The notes: generated from the sequence alone by a model not told the origin. Shown: positions 8,938 through 17,204, counted from the stretch's first letter. The stretch: 64,000 nt of DNA from Actinacidiphila yanglinensis (GCF_900107965.1 NZ_FNVU01000017.1:124001-188000), one strand, 5' to 3'. Translations and numbers: made by a program.

Positions 8938-8951
8938 GTTCGCTGTGAGCG
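8938..8951. promoter_or_regulatory. ClgR operator upstream of clpP1
   Basis: The plus strand reads GTTCGC-TGTGA-GCG, an exact match to the GTTCGC-N5-GCG motif known for Streptomyces ClgR, the activator of clpP1P2 and lon. Read on the minus strand it is CGCTCACAGCGAAC, which also fits the CGCYNANRGCG core of mycobacterial and corynebacterial ClgR. Its centre is about 58 bp upstream of the predicted clpP1 start point, suited to activation. Confidence 0.75.
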
Positions 8952-9046
8952 CATGACGGCCGGGGAGCGTTTGGGTCGGCCCGGCCTGGGCCGGCGTGGC
9001 CGCCAGGGGCCGCGGCCACCCGGATCGGGGGCGCGGAAGCGCGAAA

Positions 9047-9173
9047 GGGGCGCGGGGAACGGCGCGCGCGGCCACCAGGGCACGGGACCCCGCCACCGCC
9101 CCGGAGGGCGGCTGCGGTCGTGCTCGGGGCACCACCGGCCGGAGCCGGTCGCGCGCGGGGTTCCCCGCGCCCC
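9047..9173. repeat. Palindromic element with GGGGCGCGGGGAAC ends, diverged copy between clpP1 and tig
   Basis: Arms GGGGCGCGGGGAAC (9047-9060) and its complement ending at 9173 enclose 99 bp. The ends match the 124-bp elements at 17921, 18121 and 23363, but the interior is different. It lies 15 bp beyond the tig stop codon and could terminate tig transcription. The rest of the roughly 400-bp gap holds only the clpP1 promoter and ClgR site; I see no gene. Confidence 0.75.
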
Positions 9174-9188
9174 TTCGGGGCGCTCCGG

Positions 9189-10619
9189 TCAGGCCTTGTC
9201 GGACTGCTCGGTGCTCTCCGGGGTCTCGTCCGCCGCGTCATCGGCGTCCGTGCCGGCATCGGCGTCGGAGGCCGCCTCGACGGTCTCGGCGTCCTCGTCC
9301 TCCTCGTCGGACAGGTCGACCTCCTCGCCGTTGCTGTCGGTGACCTTGACGGCCTCGACGACGACGGCCAGCGCCTTGCCGCGGGCGACCTCGCCGACCA
9401 GCACCTGCACCTGGTTGTTCTCGACGACGGCCTGCGCGAACTGGTCGGGCGACATGCCCGAGCTCTGGGCGCGGCGCATGAGGTGCTCGGTGAGCTCCTC
9501 CTGGTTGACCGAGAGCTTCTCGCTCTTGACCAGCTCGTCCAGGATGAACTGGGTCTTGATGCCCTTGGTCGCCTGGGCCGAGACCTCCGCGTCGTACTCC
9601 TCGCGGGTCTTGCCCTCGCGCTCCAGGTAGGTGTCCCAGGTCAGGCCCAGCGCCGGGAACTGGTGGTGCTCCAGGTTGTGGGTGCGGGTCTCGATCTCGC
9701 TCTCGAGCAGCTTCTCCGGGATCGGCACCTCGGTCAGCTCGATGAGGGCGTCGAGGACCTTCTCCTGGGCCTGGGTGGCCTGGTCGTAGGTCTTGATCCG
9801 CTCAAGGCGCTTGCGGGAGTCGGCCCGCAGCTCCTCCAGGGTGTCGAACTCGGAGGCGAGCTGCGCGAACTCGTCGTCCAGCTCGGGCAGTTCGCGGGCC
9901 TGGACGTCGGTGACGTCGACCTTGACCTCGGCCTCCTCGCCGGCGCCGGTGCCACCGCTGAGCGAGGAGGTGAAGGTGGCGGTGCCGCCCTTCTCCAGGC
10001 CGGTGACGGCCTCGTCGATGCCGTCGAGGAGCTGGCCCGAGCCGATGGTGTAGCTGACGCCGGTGGCGACGCCGTCCTCCAGCACCTTGCCGTCGACCGA
10101 CGCCTGGAGGTCGACCACGACCACGTCGCCCTCGGCGGCGGCACGCTCGACCGGGGTGGTGGTCGCGAAGCGGTCGCGCAGCTGCTCCAGCGAGGTGTCG
10201 ACGTCCTCCTCGGGCACCTCGATGGCGTCCACGGTGACCTCGATGCCGGAGTAGTCCGGGATCTCGATGGTCGGCCGGATCTCGACCTCGGCGGTGAACT
10301 TCAGTTCGTCACCGTCATTGAACTCGGTGATGTCCACGTCGGGCTGGCCGAGCACGCTGTCGGAGAGTTCACCCTCGGTGACCGCCTCCGTGTAGAACTT
10401 CGGCAGCGCCTCATTGATCGCCTCTTCGAGGACCGCGCCACGGCCGAACCGCTGGTCGATGACGCGCGCAGGGATCTTGCCCTTGCGGAAGCCCGGCACC
10501 GTGACCTGCTGGTTGATCTTCTTGTACGCCGCGTCGAGGCTGGGCTTGAGCTCCTCGAAGGGCACCTCGACAGTGAGTCGAACCCGGGTCGGGTTCAGAG
10601 TCTCGACGGCGCTCTTCAC
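9189..10619 (-). CDS. tig: Trigger factor, ribosome-associated chaperone
   Basis: 476-aa chaperone that binds the ribosome exit tunnel and nascent chains. The ribosome-binding loop VPGFRKGKIP is near residue 45, a FKBP-type prolyl isomerase domain occupies roughly 160-245, and a helical substrate-binding region follows. The last 50 residues are very acidic (LSDEEDEDAETVEAA), typical of actinobacterial Tig. The GTG start at 10619 follows a good AAGGAGA ribosome binding site. It is upstream of clpP1 on the same strand but separated by about 400 bp with its own repeat and promoter. Confidence 0.97.
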   Translation of the reverse strand: MKSAVETLNPTRVRLTVEVPFEELKPSLDAAYKKINQQVTVPGFRKGKIPARVIDQRFGRGAVLEEAINEALPKFYTEAVTEGELSDSVLGQPDVDITEFNDGDELKFTAEVEIRPTIEIPDYSGIEVTVDAIEVPEEDVDTSLEQLRDRFATTTPVERAAAEGDVVVVDLQASVDGKVLEDGVATGVSYTIGSGQLLDGIDEAVTGLEKGGTATFTSSLSGGTGAGEEAEVKVDVTDVQARELPELDDEFAQLASEFDTLEELRADSRKRLERIKTYDQATQAQEKVLDALIELTEVPIPEKLLESEIETRTHNLEHHQFPALGLTWDTYLEREGKTREEYDAEVSAQATKGIKTQFILDELVKSEKLSVNQEELTEHLMRRAQSSGMSPDQFAQAVVENNQVQVLVGEVARGKALAVVVEAVKVTDSNGEEVDLSDEEDEDAETVEAASDADAGTDADDAADETPESTEQSDKA

Positions 10620-10704
10620 GGTTGGGTCTCCTTGGGGGCTTTACGTTGATGGGGGCCACTCACTTGCGCGCGGGCGGTGCCGCGCGTCGGGTCGCCGACC
10701 GCCC

Positions 10705-10710
10705 ATCCTA
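10705..10710 (-). promoter_or_regulatory. Putative -10 box of tig
   Basis: TAGGAT on the minus strand (10710-10705), about 85 bp before the tig start. No convincing -35 lies 16-18 bp upstream. Confidence 0.35.
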
Positions 10711-10804
10711 CCGGTAGTGCCAAACGCCCCGGACGGGGTCGATCCGATCCGCCGCGACATCGCGGCCCTCTCGCCGCGCTGCCGCGCTGTCGCCACGTAA
10801 CTGC

Positions 10805-10881
10805 TGGTCGGGGTGGCCGGATTCGAACCGACGGCCTTCCGCTCCCAAAGCGGACGCGCTACCAAGCTGCGCCACACCCCG
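10805..10881 (-). tRNA. tRNA-Pro (anticodon TGG)
   Basis: Read on the minus strand, a complete cloverleaf: acceptor CGGGGTG pairs with CACCCCG, D-loop GCGCAGCTTGGTAGCGC, anticodon stem TCCGC/GCGGA around loop TTTGGGA (TGG, decoding CCA), and T-arm with GGTTCGAATCC. Discriminator A is followed by an encoded CCA at 10807-10805. Transcribed divergently from the tRNA-Gly gene. Confidence 0.95.
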
Positions 10882-10991
10882 CTGGTGCGACACGTAGAGT
10901 ACATGCCCCCGTACGCGCGGGCAGCCGGTATTGCGCCCGCCACCGAGCCGGTTCGACCGACTACCATGCGGTGTGCCAGAATCTTGGCGTC

Positions 10992-11062
10992 GCGGGCGTA
11001 GCTCAATGGTAGAGCCCTAGTCTTCCAAACTAGCTACGCGGGTTCGATTCCCGTCGCCCGCT
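10992..11062 (+). tRNA. tRNA-Gly (anticodon TCC)
   Basis: Cloverleaf with acceptor GCGGGCG/CGCCCGC, D-arm GTAGCTCAATGGTAGAGC, anticodon stem CTAGT/ACTAG around CTTCCAA (TCC, decoding GGA), and T-arm GGGTTCGATTCCC. Discriminator T; the CCA tail is not encoded, unlike the neighbouring tRNA-Pro. Confidence 0.95.
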
Positions 11063-11218
11063 CTGCGTGTACCCACGGCCCAGGTGGCGGACCTCCCCCG
11101 CACCCCGGGCCGCGGTCGTTTCCGGCCCTGGTCCGGTCGTCCGTACCCGCCGCGTGCCCGATGCCCCGGGGTCCGAAATCGCTCCCGATCGGGACGGCGG
11201 TTCCGGCACCATGCCCAG

Positions 11219-11403
11219 GTGGAATGCGAAGGATCCCGTCCCGTCGCCCCGCGCCTGCTGCTCGCCGAGAGCCTGGGGTGGTTCGCGCTGGACCGGCCCG
11301 TCCTCATCCCGGCGGGTGCCGTTTCTGGACCGAGCCCGACGCTCTCGTGATCGAGTCCCCCGGCGGCCGGCAGCGCCGCTTCCCGGGCACCGTGTACCGC
11401 TGA
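11219..11403 (+). pseudogene. Possible frameshifted small gene remnant in the tRNA-Gly downstream gap
   Basis: The 475 bp after tRNA-Gly contain no intact gene. From GTG at 11219 one frame shows good GC-rich third positions (VAPRLLLAESLGWFALDRPV), but it loses coding character near 11320, where the next frame takes over with equally good codons (FWTEPDALVIESPGG) and stops at 11403. This looks like one small coding region broken by a single frameshift, or two chance stretches. I recognise no family. Confidence 0.25.
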
Positions 11404-11537
11404 CGGGCGGCGCTTCGCACCACCCGCACCGGGTCGGACCGGCGAGCCGCGCATCGCGTGCCTCCGTGCGCCGTCTGCGTGCCCTGGAGGGGGAGTACGG
11501 TGCCGGGGATGGCGTGGGGGACGAGGGGGCGGGCCGG

Positions 11538-11849
11538 ATGTGGCATGACGTGGCGGGGCTGTTGGTGGGGGTCGGGATGGCCGGCGGGGCGGCGCTGAGT
11601 TCGGGGCAGGGGCTCGCGCGGTCGTACCGGCGGCCGCGGTGCGGGCGGTGGGCCGGGGTGGCCGCCGGGGTGGGGATCGCGGGCAGCGGGGCGGCCGGCT
11701 TGGCCCATGGCCCCGACGCCGCCTTCGTGGCCGCCTTCGCGCTGCTGGGCCTGGGCCTGGTGCTCTACGTCGCCGCCGGGCCGTACACCCGCTTCGGCCG
11801 CCGTGCCCGGGCCGCCCGCGCGGCGAGGCGCTGGCGGCCGCGGGCCTAG
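11538..11849 (+). CDS. Small hydrophobic membrane protein
   Basis: 103-aa protein with three hydrophobic segments (GLLVGVGMAGGAALSSG, WAGVAAGVGIAGSGAAGLA and FALLGLGLVLYVAAG) and a basic C-terminus rich in Arg. It probably spans the cytoplasmic membrane. ATG at 11538 follows GAGGGGG at about 10 bp; an in-frame GTG at 11514 is an alternative. It converges on the acetyltransferase gene with only 16 bp between stops. Function unknown. Confidence 0.6.
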   Translation: MWHDVAGLLVGVGMAGGAALSSGQGLARSYRRPRCGRWAGVAAGVGIAGSGAAGLAHGPDAAFVAAFALLGLGLVLYVAAGPYTRFGRRARAARAARRWRPRA

Positions 11850-11865
11850 ACGGGCGCAGGGTGGC

Positions 11866-13101
11866 TCAGAAGCCGTGCGGGAGCCAGGGGGCGGGGGCGG
11901 TGCGGAAGGCGTCGCAGGTCTCGGCCAGGGCGCCCGGGCGCAGTTCGCGGACCAGGCCGGCGCCGGCCATCGCGCGCAGGGTGGGGCCGCCGAGGTAGGC
12001 GGCGCCCAACTCCTTGACGTCCAAGGCGAGATCGGCCGGGTCGTCGGTGCGCTCGCAGGTCGCGCCCTTCGCGTCGCCGGTCAGCCGCCAACGCCCCGCG
12101 TTCCAGGGGCAGAACGCGTCGGCGACGTCGAGGACCACATCGACCGGAACGGAGTACGCGCGGGCCGCCAGCGCCGGGCCGACGTCGACCAGGCGCAGGT
12201 GGAGGCCGTCGAGGAAGCCGAGTTCGCAGCGCCGCTGGTCGGCGACGAGGTGCAGCAGCGGATCGTCGATCGCGAGGTTGTCGAAGGCCACGGCGGCGGT
12301 GAGGTCGATCGAGGCGAGGTAGCGCCACAGCGCCGCGTACGTCACCGGGTCGAGGGCCCCGATGTTCCTCAGGTTGACGGTGCTGGCGGGCCCGCCCGGG
12401 CCGGACGTGCGGGCGACGGCGTAGCGGGCGTAGCCGCGTACCTCCCCGCCGGTCTCGGCCAGCACGCACAGCAGCGGCCCGGAGCCGCCCCGCGTGGCGG
12501 GCGCGTCCAGGATCGGCCCCTTCTCCCAACCGGGCTGCCGCGCGAGCATCCCCGCCCGGCCCGGCACCAGGCGGGCGTAGACGGCCTCGCAGGCGGCGAG
12601 CACGTCGGGGTCGGCGACGTCCACCAGCCGCAGCCGGATCCCGTCGGCGCCGTCGGGGACGGTGAAGCCGGCCCTCGCGGAGTCGACCCTGCCGTGCATC
12701 TCCTGGGTGGCGACGCCGTATCCGAAGCGGCCGTAGATCGCCGGCTCCGAGGCGGTGAGGACCGCGACGGACTCGCCGCCCTCGTGCAGGCTGTCGAGCT
12801 GGCGCCGCATCATCGAGGTCAGGATGCCGCGGCGGGTGTGGGTGGGTTGGACGGTGACCATCGTCACGCCGGCCACGGGGAGCAGGTCGCCGCCGGGGAC
12901 CGTCATCCGGAACGAGTGGAGCCCGGCGGAGCCGACCAGCTCGTCGCCGTCCCAGGCCGAGGTGATGCGGTCGAACTCGATCACGCCGCGCCACATGGCG
13001 CGCTCCTCGACGGCCTCGCCGTTGGAGTGGAAGGCGCGTATCACCATGTCGAAGAACGGGTCCCACTGATCCGGACCGATGCCGCGCAGTTCGATGGTCA
13101 T
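11866..13101 (-). CDS. Eis-like GNAT N-acetyltransferase
   Basis: 411-aa protein with the three-part layout of the mycobacterial Eis family: an N-terminal GNAT domain with the acetyl-CoA loop VTVQPTHTRRGILTSMMRRQ, a second GNAT-like domain (VAVLTASEPAIYGRFGYG), and a C-terminal sterol-carrier-like domain. It ends in a Phe, whose carboxylate serves as the catalytic base in Eis. Eis enzymes acetylate aminoglycosides or lysines; the natural substrate here is unknown. It is a single gene on the minus strand. Confidence 0.88.
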   Translation of the reverse strand: MTIELRGIGPDQWDPFFDMVIRAFHSNGEAVEERAMWRGVIEFDRITSAWDGDELVGSAGLHSFRMTVPGGDLLPVAGVTMVTVQPTHTRRGILTSMMRRQLDSLHEGGESVAVLTASEPAIYGRFGYGVATQEMHGRVDSARAGFTVPDGADGIRLRLVDVADPDVLAACEAVYARLVPGRAGMLARQPGWEKGPILDAPATRGGSGPLLCVLAETGGEVRGYARYAVARTSGPGGPASTVNLRNIGALDPVTYAALWRYLASIDLTAAVAFDNLAIDDPLLHLVADQRRCELGFLDGLHLRLVDVGPALAARAYSVPVDVVLDVADAFCPWNAGRWRLTGDAKGATCERTDDPADLALDVKELGAAYLGGPTLRAMAGAGLVRELRPGALAETCDAFRTAPAPWLPHGF

Positions 13102-13252
13102 GCCCCCTGCCTACCAGGCAGGCACCGGGCGCGGCGAACACATTTCCGCGGTCCGGCGCCCGCCGCTCGTCAGGGCGGCAACCCGCGCGCCGGGCGCGCG
13201 CCCCGCACAAGCTCACAGGCCATCCGGCCTGCACGGCACGGCAATCGGTGGG

Positions 13253-13258
13253 TAGGGT
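13253..13258 (+). promoter_or_regulatory. -10 box of the SpoIIE phosphatase gene
   Basis: TAGGGT ends ten bases before the ATG at 13268, so transcription would begin within a few bases of the start codon, giving a leaderless or near-leaderless mRNA. The -35 is weak. Confidence 0.5.
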
Positions 13259-13267
13259 CGCCGGGAC

Positions 13268-14410
13268 ATGGTTAACGAGACGGCAAAGGGAGAGCTCGGG
13301 CTCCGGTGGCGCAGAAGGCTGCACCGGGCCCGGTTGACCGTGCGCCGTTCCGCGGTCGACTACTTCAGGGGCGACGCCTCGGAGTGGGCCGGACTGGCGG
13401 CGGTGGCGGTGGCGATCCCGGCGGTCGCGTACGCCTCGGTGAACGTGCCGGTGTGGTGCCCGCCGGAGGCGCTGGTGCTGCCGATCCTGGCGGGCGGGCT
13501 GCTGCTGCGCCCGGCGAGCCTGCTGCTGCTGTACGCGGGCTCGGCGATGGCGCTGGTGGTGGAGTCGGCGGTGCTCGGGCCGTACCGCGGGGGCGCGGGC
13601 CGGGTGACGCCGGGCACGGTGCTGCTGGTCACCGCGGTCGCCCTGGTCGGGCTGATCATCGCGCAGTTCAGAGCCCGGGTCGGGGTGCCCTGGCGGCGTG
13701 GCCACAGCATGCTCTTCGACCTGCGCGAGCGGATCCGGGTGCAGAGCAGGCTGCCGCGGCTGCCGGGCGGCTGGCACGCGGAGATGGCGCTGCGGCCGGC
13801 CGGCGGGCAGTCCTTCTCCGGCGACTTCGTGGTGGCCACCCGCAGTTCGGACGGCCGGATGCTGGAAGCGGTGCTCACCGACGTGTCGGGCAAGGGCATG
13901 GACGCGGCGTCCCGCTCGCTGCTGCTGTCGGGGGCGTTCGGCGGGCTGCTCGGCTCGCTGCCGTCGCACGCCTTCCTCGGCGCCGCGAACGGCTACCTCC
14001 TGCGGCAGAACTGGGAGGAGGGCTTCGCCACGTCGGTGCACCTGGTGCTCGATCTGGAGAGCGGCGACTACGAGTTGCTGTCGGCGGGGCACCTGCCCGG
14101 GGTCCAACTGCACGCGGGTACGGGCCGTTGGGAGGAGATGGCGGCCGAAGGGCCCCTGCTGGGGGTGTACGACGGTGCCGAGTTCCACGGCGTGAAGGGC
14201 ACGTTGAACTCCGGTGATGTGCTGATGCTCTTCACCGACGGCCTGGTGGAGACCCCGGACCGGGAGATCGCCGAGGGTATGGACCGCCTGATCGGCGAGG
14301 CGGACCGGCTGGTGGCCGGCGGATTCCGCGGCTCCGCCTGGCGGTTGATCGAGGCGGTGGCCAAAGACGTCAACGACGACCGGGCGTTGCTGGTGGTGTG
14401 CAGGGACTAG
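13268..14410 (+). CDS. Membrane-anchored PP2C/SpoIIE-type serine phosphatase
   Basis: 380-aa protein. Residues 1-40 are basic, residues 40-140 hold three to four membrane segments, and the C-terminal half is a PP2C SpoIIE domain with SGDFVVATR, the metal-binding DVSGKGMDAA, SAGHLPG, LFTDGLVETPD and DDRALLVV. In Streptomyces such phosphatases reset anti-sigma factor antagonists (RsbU-like role) and link to stress and development. There is no PAS, GAF or kinase domain, so any signal must come through the membrane part. No anti-sigma gene is adjacent. Confidence 0.9.
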   Translation: MVNETAKGELGLRWRRRLHRARLTVRRSAVDYFRGDASEWAGLAAVAVAIPAVAYASVNVPVWCPPEALVLPILAGGLLLRPASLLLLYAGSAMALVVESAVLGPYRGGAGRVTPGTVLLVTAVALVGLIIAQFRARVGVPWRRGHSMLFDLRERIRVQSRLPRLPGGWHAEMALRPAGGQSFSGDFVVATRSSDGRMLEAVLTDVSGKGMDAASRSLLLSGAFGGLLGSLPSHAFLGAANGYLLRQNWEEGFATSVHLVLDLESGDYELLSAGHLPGVQLHAGTGRWEEMAAEGPLLGVYDGAEFHGVKGTLNSGDVLMLFTDGLVETPDREIAEGMDRLIGEADRLVAGGFRGSAWRLIEAVAKDVNDDRALLVVCRD

Positions 14411-14545
14411 CCCCCGGGAATGGGACTATGGGTCCGACACGTCTCCCGTGTCCGTGGGCGATGGCACCATGGGAACGGGCGAGGCGGGGGCGGCGGCGCG
14501 GTCCCCGGACCGGCAAGGGCTTACCGAAAGAGGAAGTGATCCACC

Positions 14546-14740
14546 GTGGTTATCTCCCTGTCTGCCGCACTGCTGCTCGCGATCGTGCTGGTCGTGATGA
14601 TCCGTTCGAAGACCATAAAGGTCGGTCCGGCGATCGTGGCCGCGCTGTTCGGCTTCTTCCTGGCATCGACGAACATGGCCCCGGACATCAACCGTTTCCT
14701 CAACTCAGTGGCCGACACCATCAACCAGATAAAGCTCTGA
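14546..14740 (+). CDS. Small membrane protein overlapping the asparaginase gene
   Basis: 64 aa beginning with a long hydrophobic segment (SLSAALLLAIVLVVMIRS), then SKTIKVGPAIVAALFGFFLA, a second segment, and a short polar tail. GTG at 14546 follows AGAGGAAG at about 10 bp. The last 36 bp overlap the end of the convergent asparaginase gene. Similar tiny two-segment proteins are widespread in Streptomyces with no known role. Confidence 0.7.
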   Translation: MVISLSAALLLAIVLVVMIRSKTIKVGPAIVAALFGFFLASTNMAPDINRFLNSVADTINQIKL

Positions 14741-15736
14741 CGCGCGCAGTGCCTGCGGGGCGGCCCGCAGGACCCTGTCCAGGGTCTGCCCGGCGTCCTC
14801 GCCCTCGGGGGTGGCCAGCAGCGAGGCGAGCAGCGCGATCCGGGCCTGGGAGGGGCGCAGGGTGCCCGCCAGACGGGCTCCCGCGGCGGCCAGGTCGACC
14901 GCTCCGCCGCCCGTGTAGAGGGGCGCCACGGCACCCGCGGCGACGCGGGTGCTGATCAGTACCAGGACACCGTCGGCGACGGCTTCCCGTACGGCGTCGG
15001 CGACTTCGGGGTTCGCGTTGCCCGCGCCGGTGCCGGCCACCACGAGGCCGCGGGCGCCGGCCGCGAGGGCGGCGTTCAGCAACACCGCATCGCCGTCGCT
15101 GTGGTGGGCCAGGATGTCCACCCGGGGGCCGACCGCGTCGGCCGGCGGCATCGGCAGCGGGACCGGGCGCGGGCGCCGGCGGCCCCAGCTCACCCGGCCG
15201 AACTCCAGGCGGCCGAGCGGCAGTCCGTCCGGGTCGCCGAAGGCGTGGGCGTCCACGGTGTGCTTCTTGACGGTGCCGCGGGCTGCGTACACCTGGCCGC
15301 CGAAGACGATCACGGCGCCGATGTCGCGGCCGGAGGCGGCGGTCAGCAGCGCGTCGTAGAGGTTGCCGGCCGCGTCGCCGTCCTCGGCGTCGAGTGGCTT
15401 CTGCGCGCCGGTGAGGACGACCGGGCGGCGGTCGTCGTGGAAGAGGTCGAGGAAGAACGCCGTCTCCTCCAGGGTGTCGGTGCCGTGGGTGACCACGACG
15501 CCGACCACGTCGGGGTCGGCCAGCGCCTCGTGCACGGCCCGCAGCAGCTGCAGCTGGTGCGCCGTGGTGAGCCGCGAGCTGTTGACGGTGAACAGGTCCA
15601 CCACGCTCACGTCCACCCCTTCGGGTACCGCGCCCGCGGCGAGCACTTCCTGTCCCGCGGCCTCGGCCGCGTATCCGTCGCCCTGCCAGCGGCTGGCGAT
15701 GGTTCCCCCGGTGCTGATGACCACGACGTGACGCAC
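14705..15736 (-). CDS. ansA: L-asparaginase
   Basis: 343-aa amidohydrolase converting asparagine to aspartate and ammonia. Both catalytic threonines are visible: motif 1 VVVISTGGTIASRW at residues 4-17 and motif 2 VVVTHGTDTLEETAF near residue 90. There is no signal peptide, so it is probably cytoplasmic. GTG at 15736 has GGGAGG nine bases upstream. It diverges from an Lrp/AsnC regulator, with an AT-rich palindrome between them, suggesting amino-acid-responsive control. Its 3' end overlaps the convergent small gene by 36 bp. The symbol is by function only. Confidence 0.93.
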   Translation of the reverse strand: MRHVVVISTGGTIASRWQGDGYAAEAAGQEVLAAGAVPEGVDVSVVDLFTVNSSRLTTAHQLQLLRAVHEALADPDVVGVVVTHGTDTLEETAFFLDLFHDDRRPVVLTGAQKPLDAEDGDAAGNLYDALLTAASGRDIGAVIVFGGQVYAARGTVKKHTVDAHAFGDPDGLPLGRLEFGRVSWGRRRPRPVPLPMPPADAVGPRVDILAHHSDGDAVLLNAALAAGARGLVVAGTGAGNANPEVADAVREAVADGVLVLISTRVAAGAVAPLYTGGGAVDLAAAGARLAGTLRPSQARIALLASLLATPEGEDAGQTLDRVLRAAPQALRASELYLVDGVGH

Positions 15737-15796
15737 GATGCGCAGCCTCCCTGGTACTGAAGTCGCGCCTCCCCGGGCGCACGGCATTCCCCAGCA

Positions 15797-15829
15797 CAAT
15801 GATATGCGCGTAGACCTGCCATATGATTG
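15797..15829. promoter_or_regulatory. Putative Lrp/AsnC operator
   Basis: CAATGATATG (15797-15806) and CATATGATTG (15820-15829) form 10-bp inverted arms with one mismatch, 13 bp apart, in an unusually AT-rich patch between asparaginase and the Lrp-type regulator. Arrangement and base composition fit a feast/famine regulator site. Confidence 0.6.
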
Positions 15830-15875
15830 CTAATACCGATCAGCGTTCCGTCGTTTCGTGGTAGGAATCCCCCTC

Positions 15876-16328
15876 ATGGACGCCATCGACAGAAGCATCT
15901 TGCGCGAGCTGCAGGCCGACGGCCGGCTGACCAACCAGGAACTGGCCCAGCGGGTGGGCCTGACCCCCTCGCCCTGCCTGCGCCGGGTGCGGCAACTGGA
16001 GGACGACGGGGTGATCCAGACCTACCGCGCGGTGGTCGAACCGGCCGCGGTCGGCCGGGGCTTCGAGGTGTTCGCCTCGGTCGAGGTGCACCGCGACCGC
16101 GACTCGGTCGCCGCGTTCGAGGCCGAGGTGCAGTCGACGCCCGACGTGGTGGAGGCCTACCGGCTCTACGGGGCGCCCGGCTGCCTGCTGCGCATCGCGG
16201 TGGCCGACTCCGACGCCTACGAGCGGTTCTGGACCGACAAGCTGATCGCGCTGCCCGGGGTCTCCGACGTGAACTCGCAGATGATCATGAAGCGGATCAA
16301 GTCGCCGCAGGGCATCCCCGTCGACTGA
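15876..16328 (+). CDS. Lrp/AsnC family transcriptional regulator
   Basis: 150-aa feast/famine regulator: N-terminal winged helix (LTNQELAQRVGLTPSPCLRR, residues 20-39) and a C-terminal RAM domain (VFASVEVHRD to NSQMIMKRIK) that binds amino acids and builds octamers. ATG at 15876 has AGGAA upstream; GTG at 15858 is an alternative. The divergent asparaginase gene and shared palindrome make that gene its likely target, with its own promoter. Confidence 0.92.
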   Translation: MDAIDRSILRELQADGRLTNQELAQRVGLTPSPCLRRVRQLEDDGVIQTYRAVVEPAAVGRGFEVFASVEVHRDRDSVAAFEAEVQSTPDVVEAYRLYGAPGCLLRIAVADSDAYERFWTDKLIALPGVSDVNSQMIMKRIKSPQGIPVD

Positions 16329-16368
16329 CCCGCCACCCGGGAGGTACGGGGCCCGTACGGGGAGAGGT

Positions 16369-17193
16369 TCAGCCCGCGGCGGCGGGAACCGGCGGCTGGC
16401 AGCCCGGGCACCAGAACAGGTTGCGGTTCGCCAGCGGCCGGGTGCGGACCTGCGTGCCGCAGACCAGGCAGGGCTGCCCGGTCCGGCGGTACACGTAGAC
16501 CTCGCCGCCGTGGTCGTCGCGGCGCGGCGGGCGGCCCATCGCCTCCGGCTCGTGCTCGGGGCGCACCGTGTCGATCCGGTTGGTGCGCACCCCCTCGCGC
16601 ATGAGCGCCACCAGGTCGGCCCAGATCGCGTCCCACACCCTGCGAGGCAGTTCCCTGCCGGGCAGGAACGGGTCGACCCCGTGCCGGAAGAGGACCTCCG
16701 CGCGGTACACGTTGCCGACGCCGGCGAGCACCTTCTGGTCCATCAGCAGCGCCGCGACGGAGATCCGGGAACGGGAGATCCGGGCGTAGGCGCGGTCGGG
16801 GTCGTCGCCGGCCCGCAGCGGGTCCGGGCCGAGCCGGTCATGGATCGCCTGCTTCTCACCGCCGGTGATCAGCTGGCAGGCGGCCGGGCCGCGCAGGTTC
16901 ATGGCGTGCTCGCCGTGCCGGCCGCCGACCAGGCGCAGCCGGACGGTGTCGGTCACCGGGTCGTCGAAGCCGACCTTCCCTATCAGCCCGAGGTGGACGT
17001 GCACCCAGCCGAGTTCCCCGAAGCCGAGGAACAGGTGCTTGCCGTGCGCGTCCACGGTGTCGAGCACGGCGCCGTCCAGCAGCGCCGCGCTGTCGGCGAA
17101 CTTGCCCTGCGGGCTGGCGGCCCGGGTCGGCCGTCCGGCGAAACGCTCACGGCAGTCCTGGGCCAGCCGGTGGATCGTGTGGCCTTCGGGCAT
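16369..17193 (-). CDS. nei: Fpg/Nei family DNA glycosylase (endonuclease VIII type)
   Basis: 274-aa base-excision repair enzyme. It begins MPEGHTIHR, with Pro at position 2 as Schiff-base nucleophile and Glu at 3, the Nei-type form seen in actinobacterial Nei2. The helix-two-turn-helix region holds DQKVLAGVGNVYRAEVLF, and the zinc finger at the C-terminus is CLVC...WCPGC. It excises oxidised pyrimidines and nicks the abasic site. It starts 11 bp after rpiB, so the two form one unit. Confidence 0.93.
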   Translation of the reverse strand: MPEGHTIHRLAQDCRERFAGRPTRAASPQGKFADSAALLDGAVLDTVDAHGKHLFLGFGELGWVHVHLGLIGKVGFDDPVTDTVRLRLVGGRHGEHAMNLRGPAACQLITGGEKQAIHDRLGPDPLRAGDDPDRAYARISRSRISVAALLMDQKVLAGVGNVYRAEVLFRHGVDPFLPGRELPRRVWDAIWADLVALMREGVRTNRIDTVRPEHEPEAMGRPPRRDDHGGEVYVYRRTGQPCLVCGTQVRTRPLANRNLFWCPGCQPPVPAAAG

Positions 17194-17204
17194 CGGCTGC
17201 GGGG

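Noticed and set aside
9120..10649. 509-codon plus-strand open frame opposite tig
   Set aside because: Antisense shadow of the trigger factor gene with implausible low-complexity Leu/Gly/Val/Asp composition.
10805..11062. tRNA genes as attachment sites for an integrative element
   Set aside because: No integrase, no direct repeat of a tRNA 3' end and no foreign-looking genes follow either tRNA.
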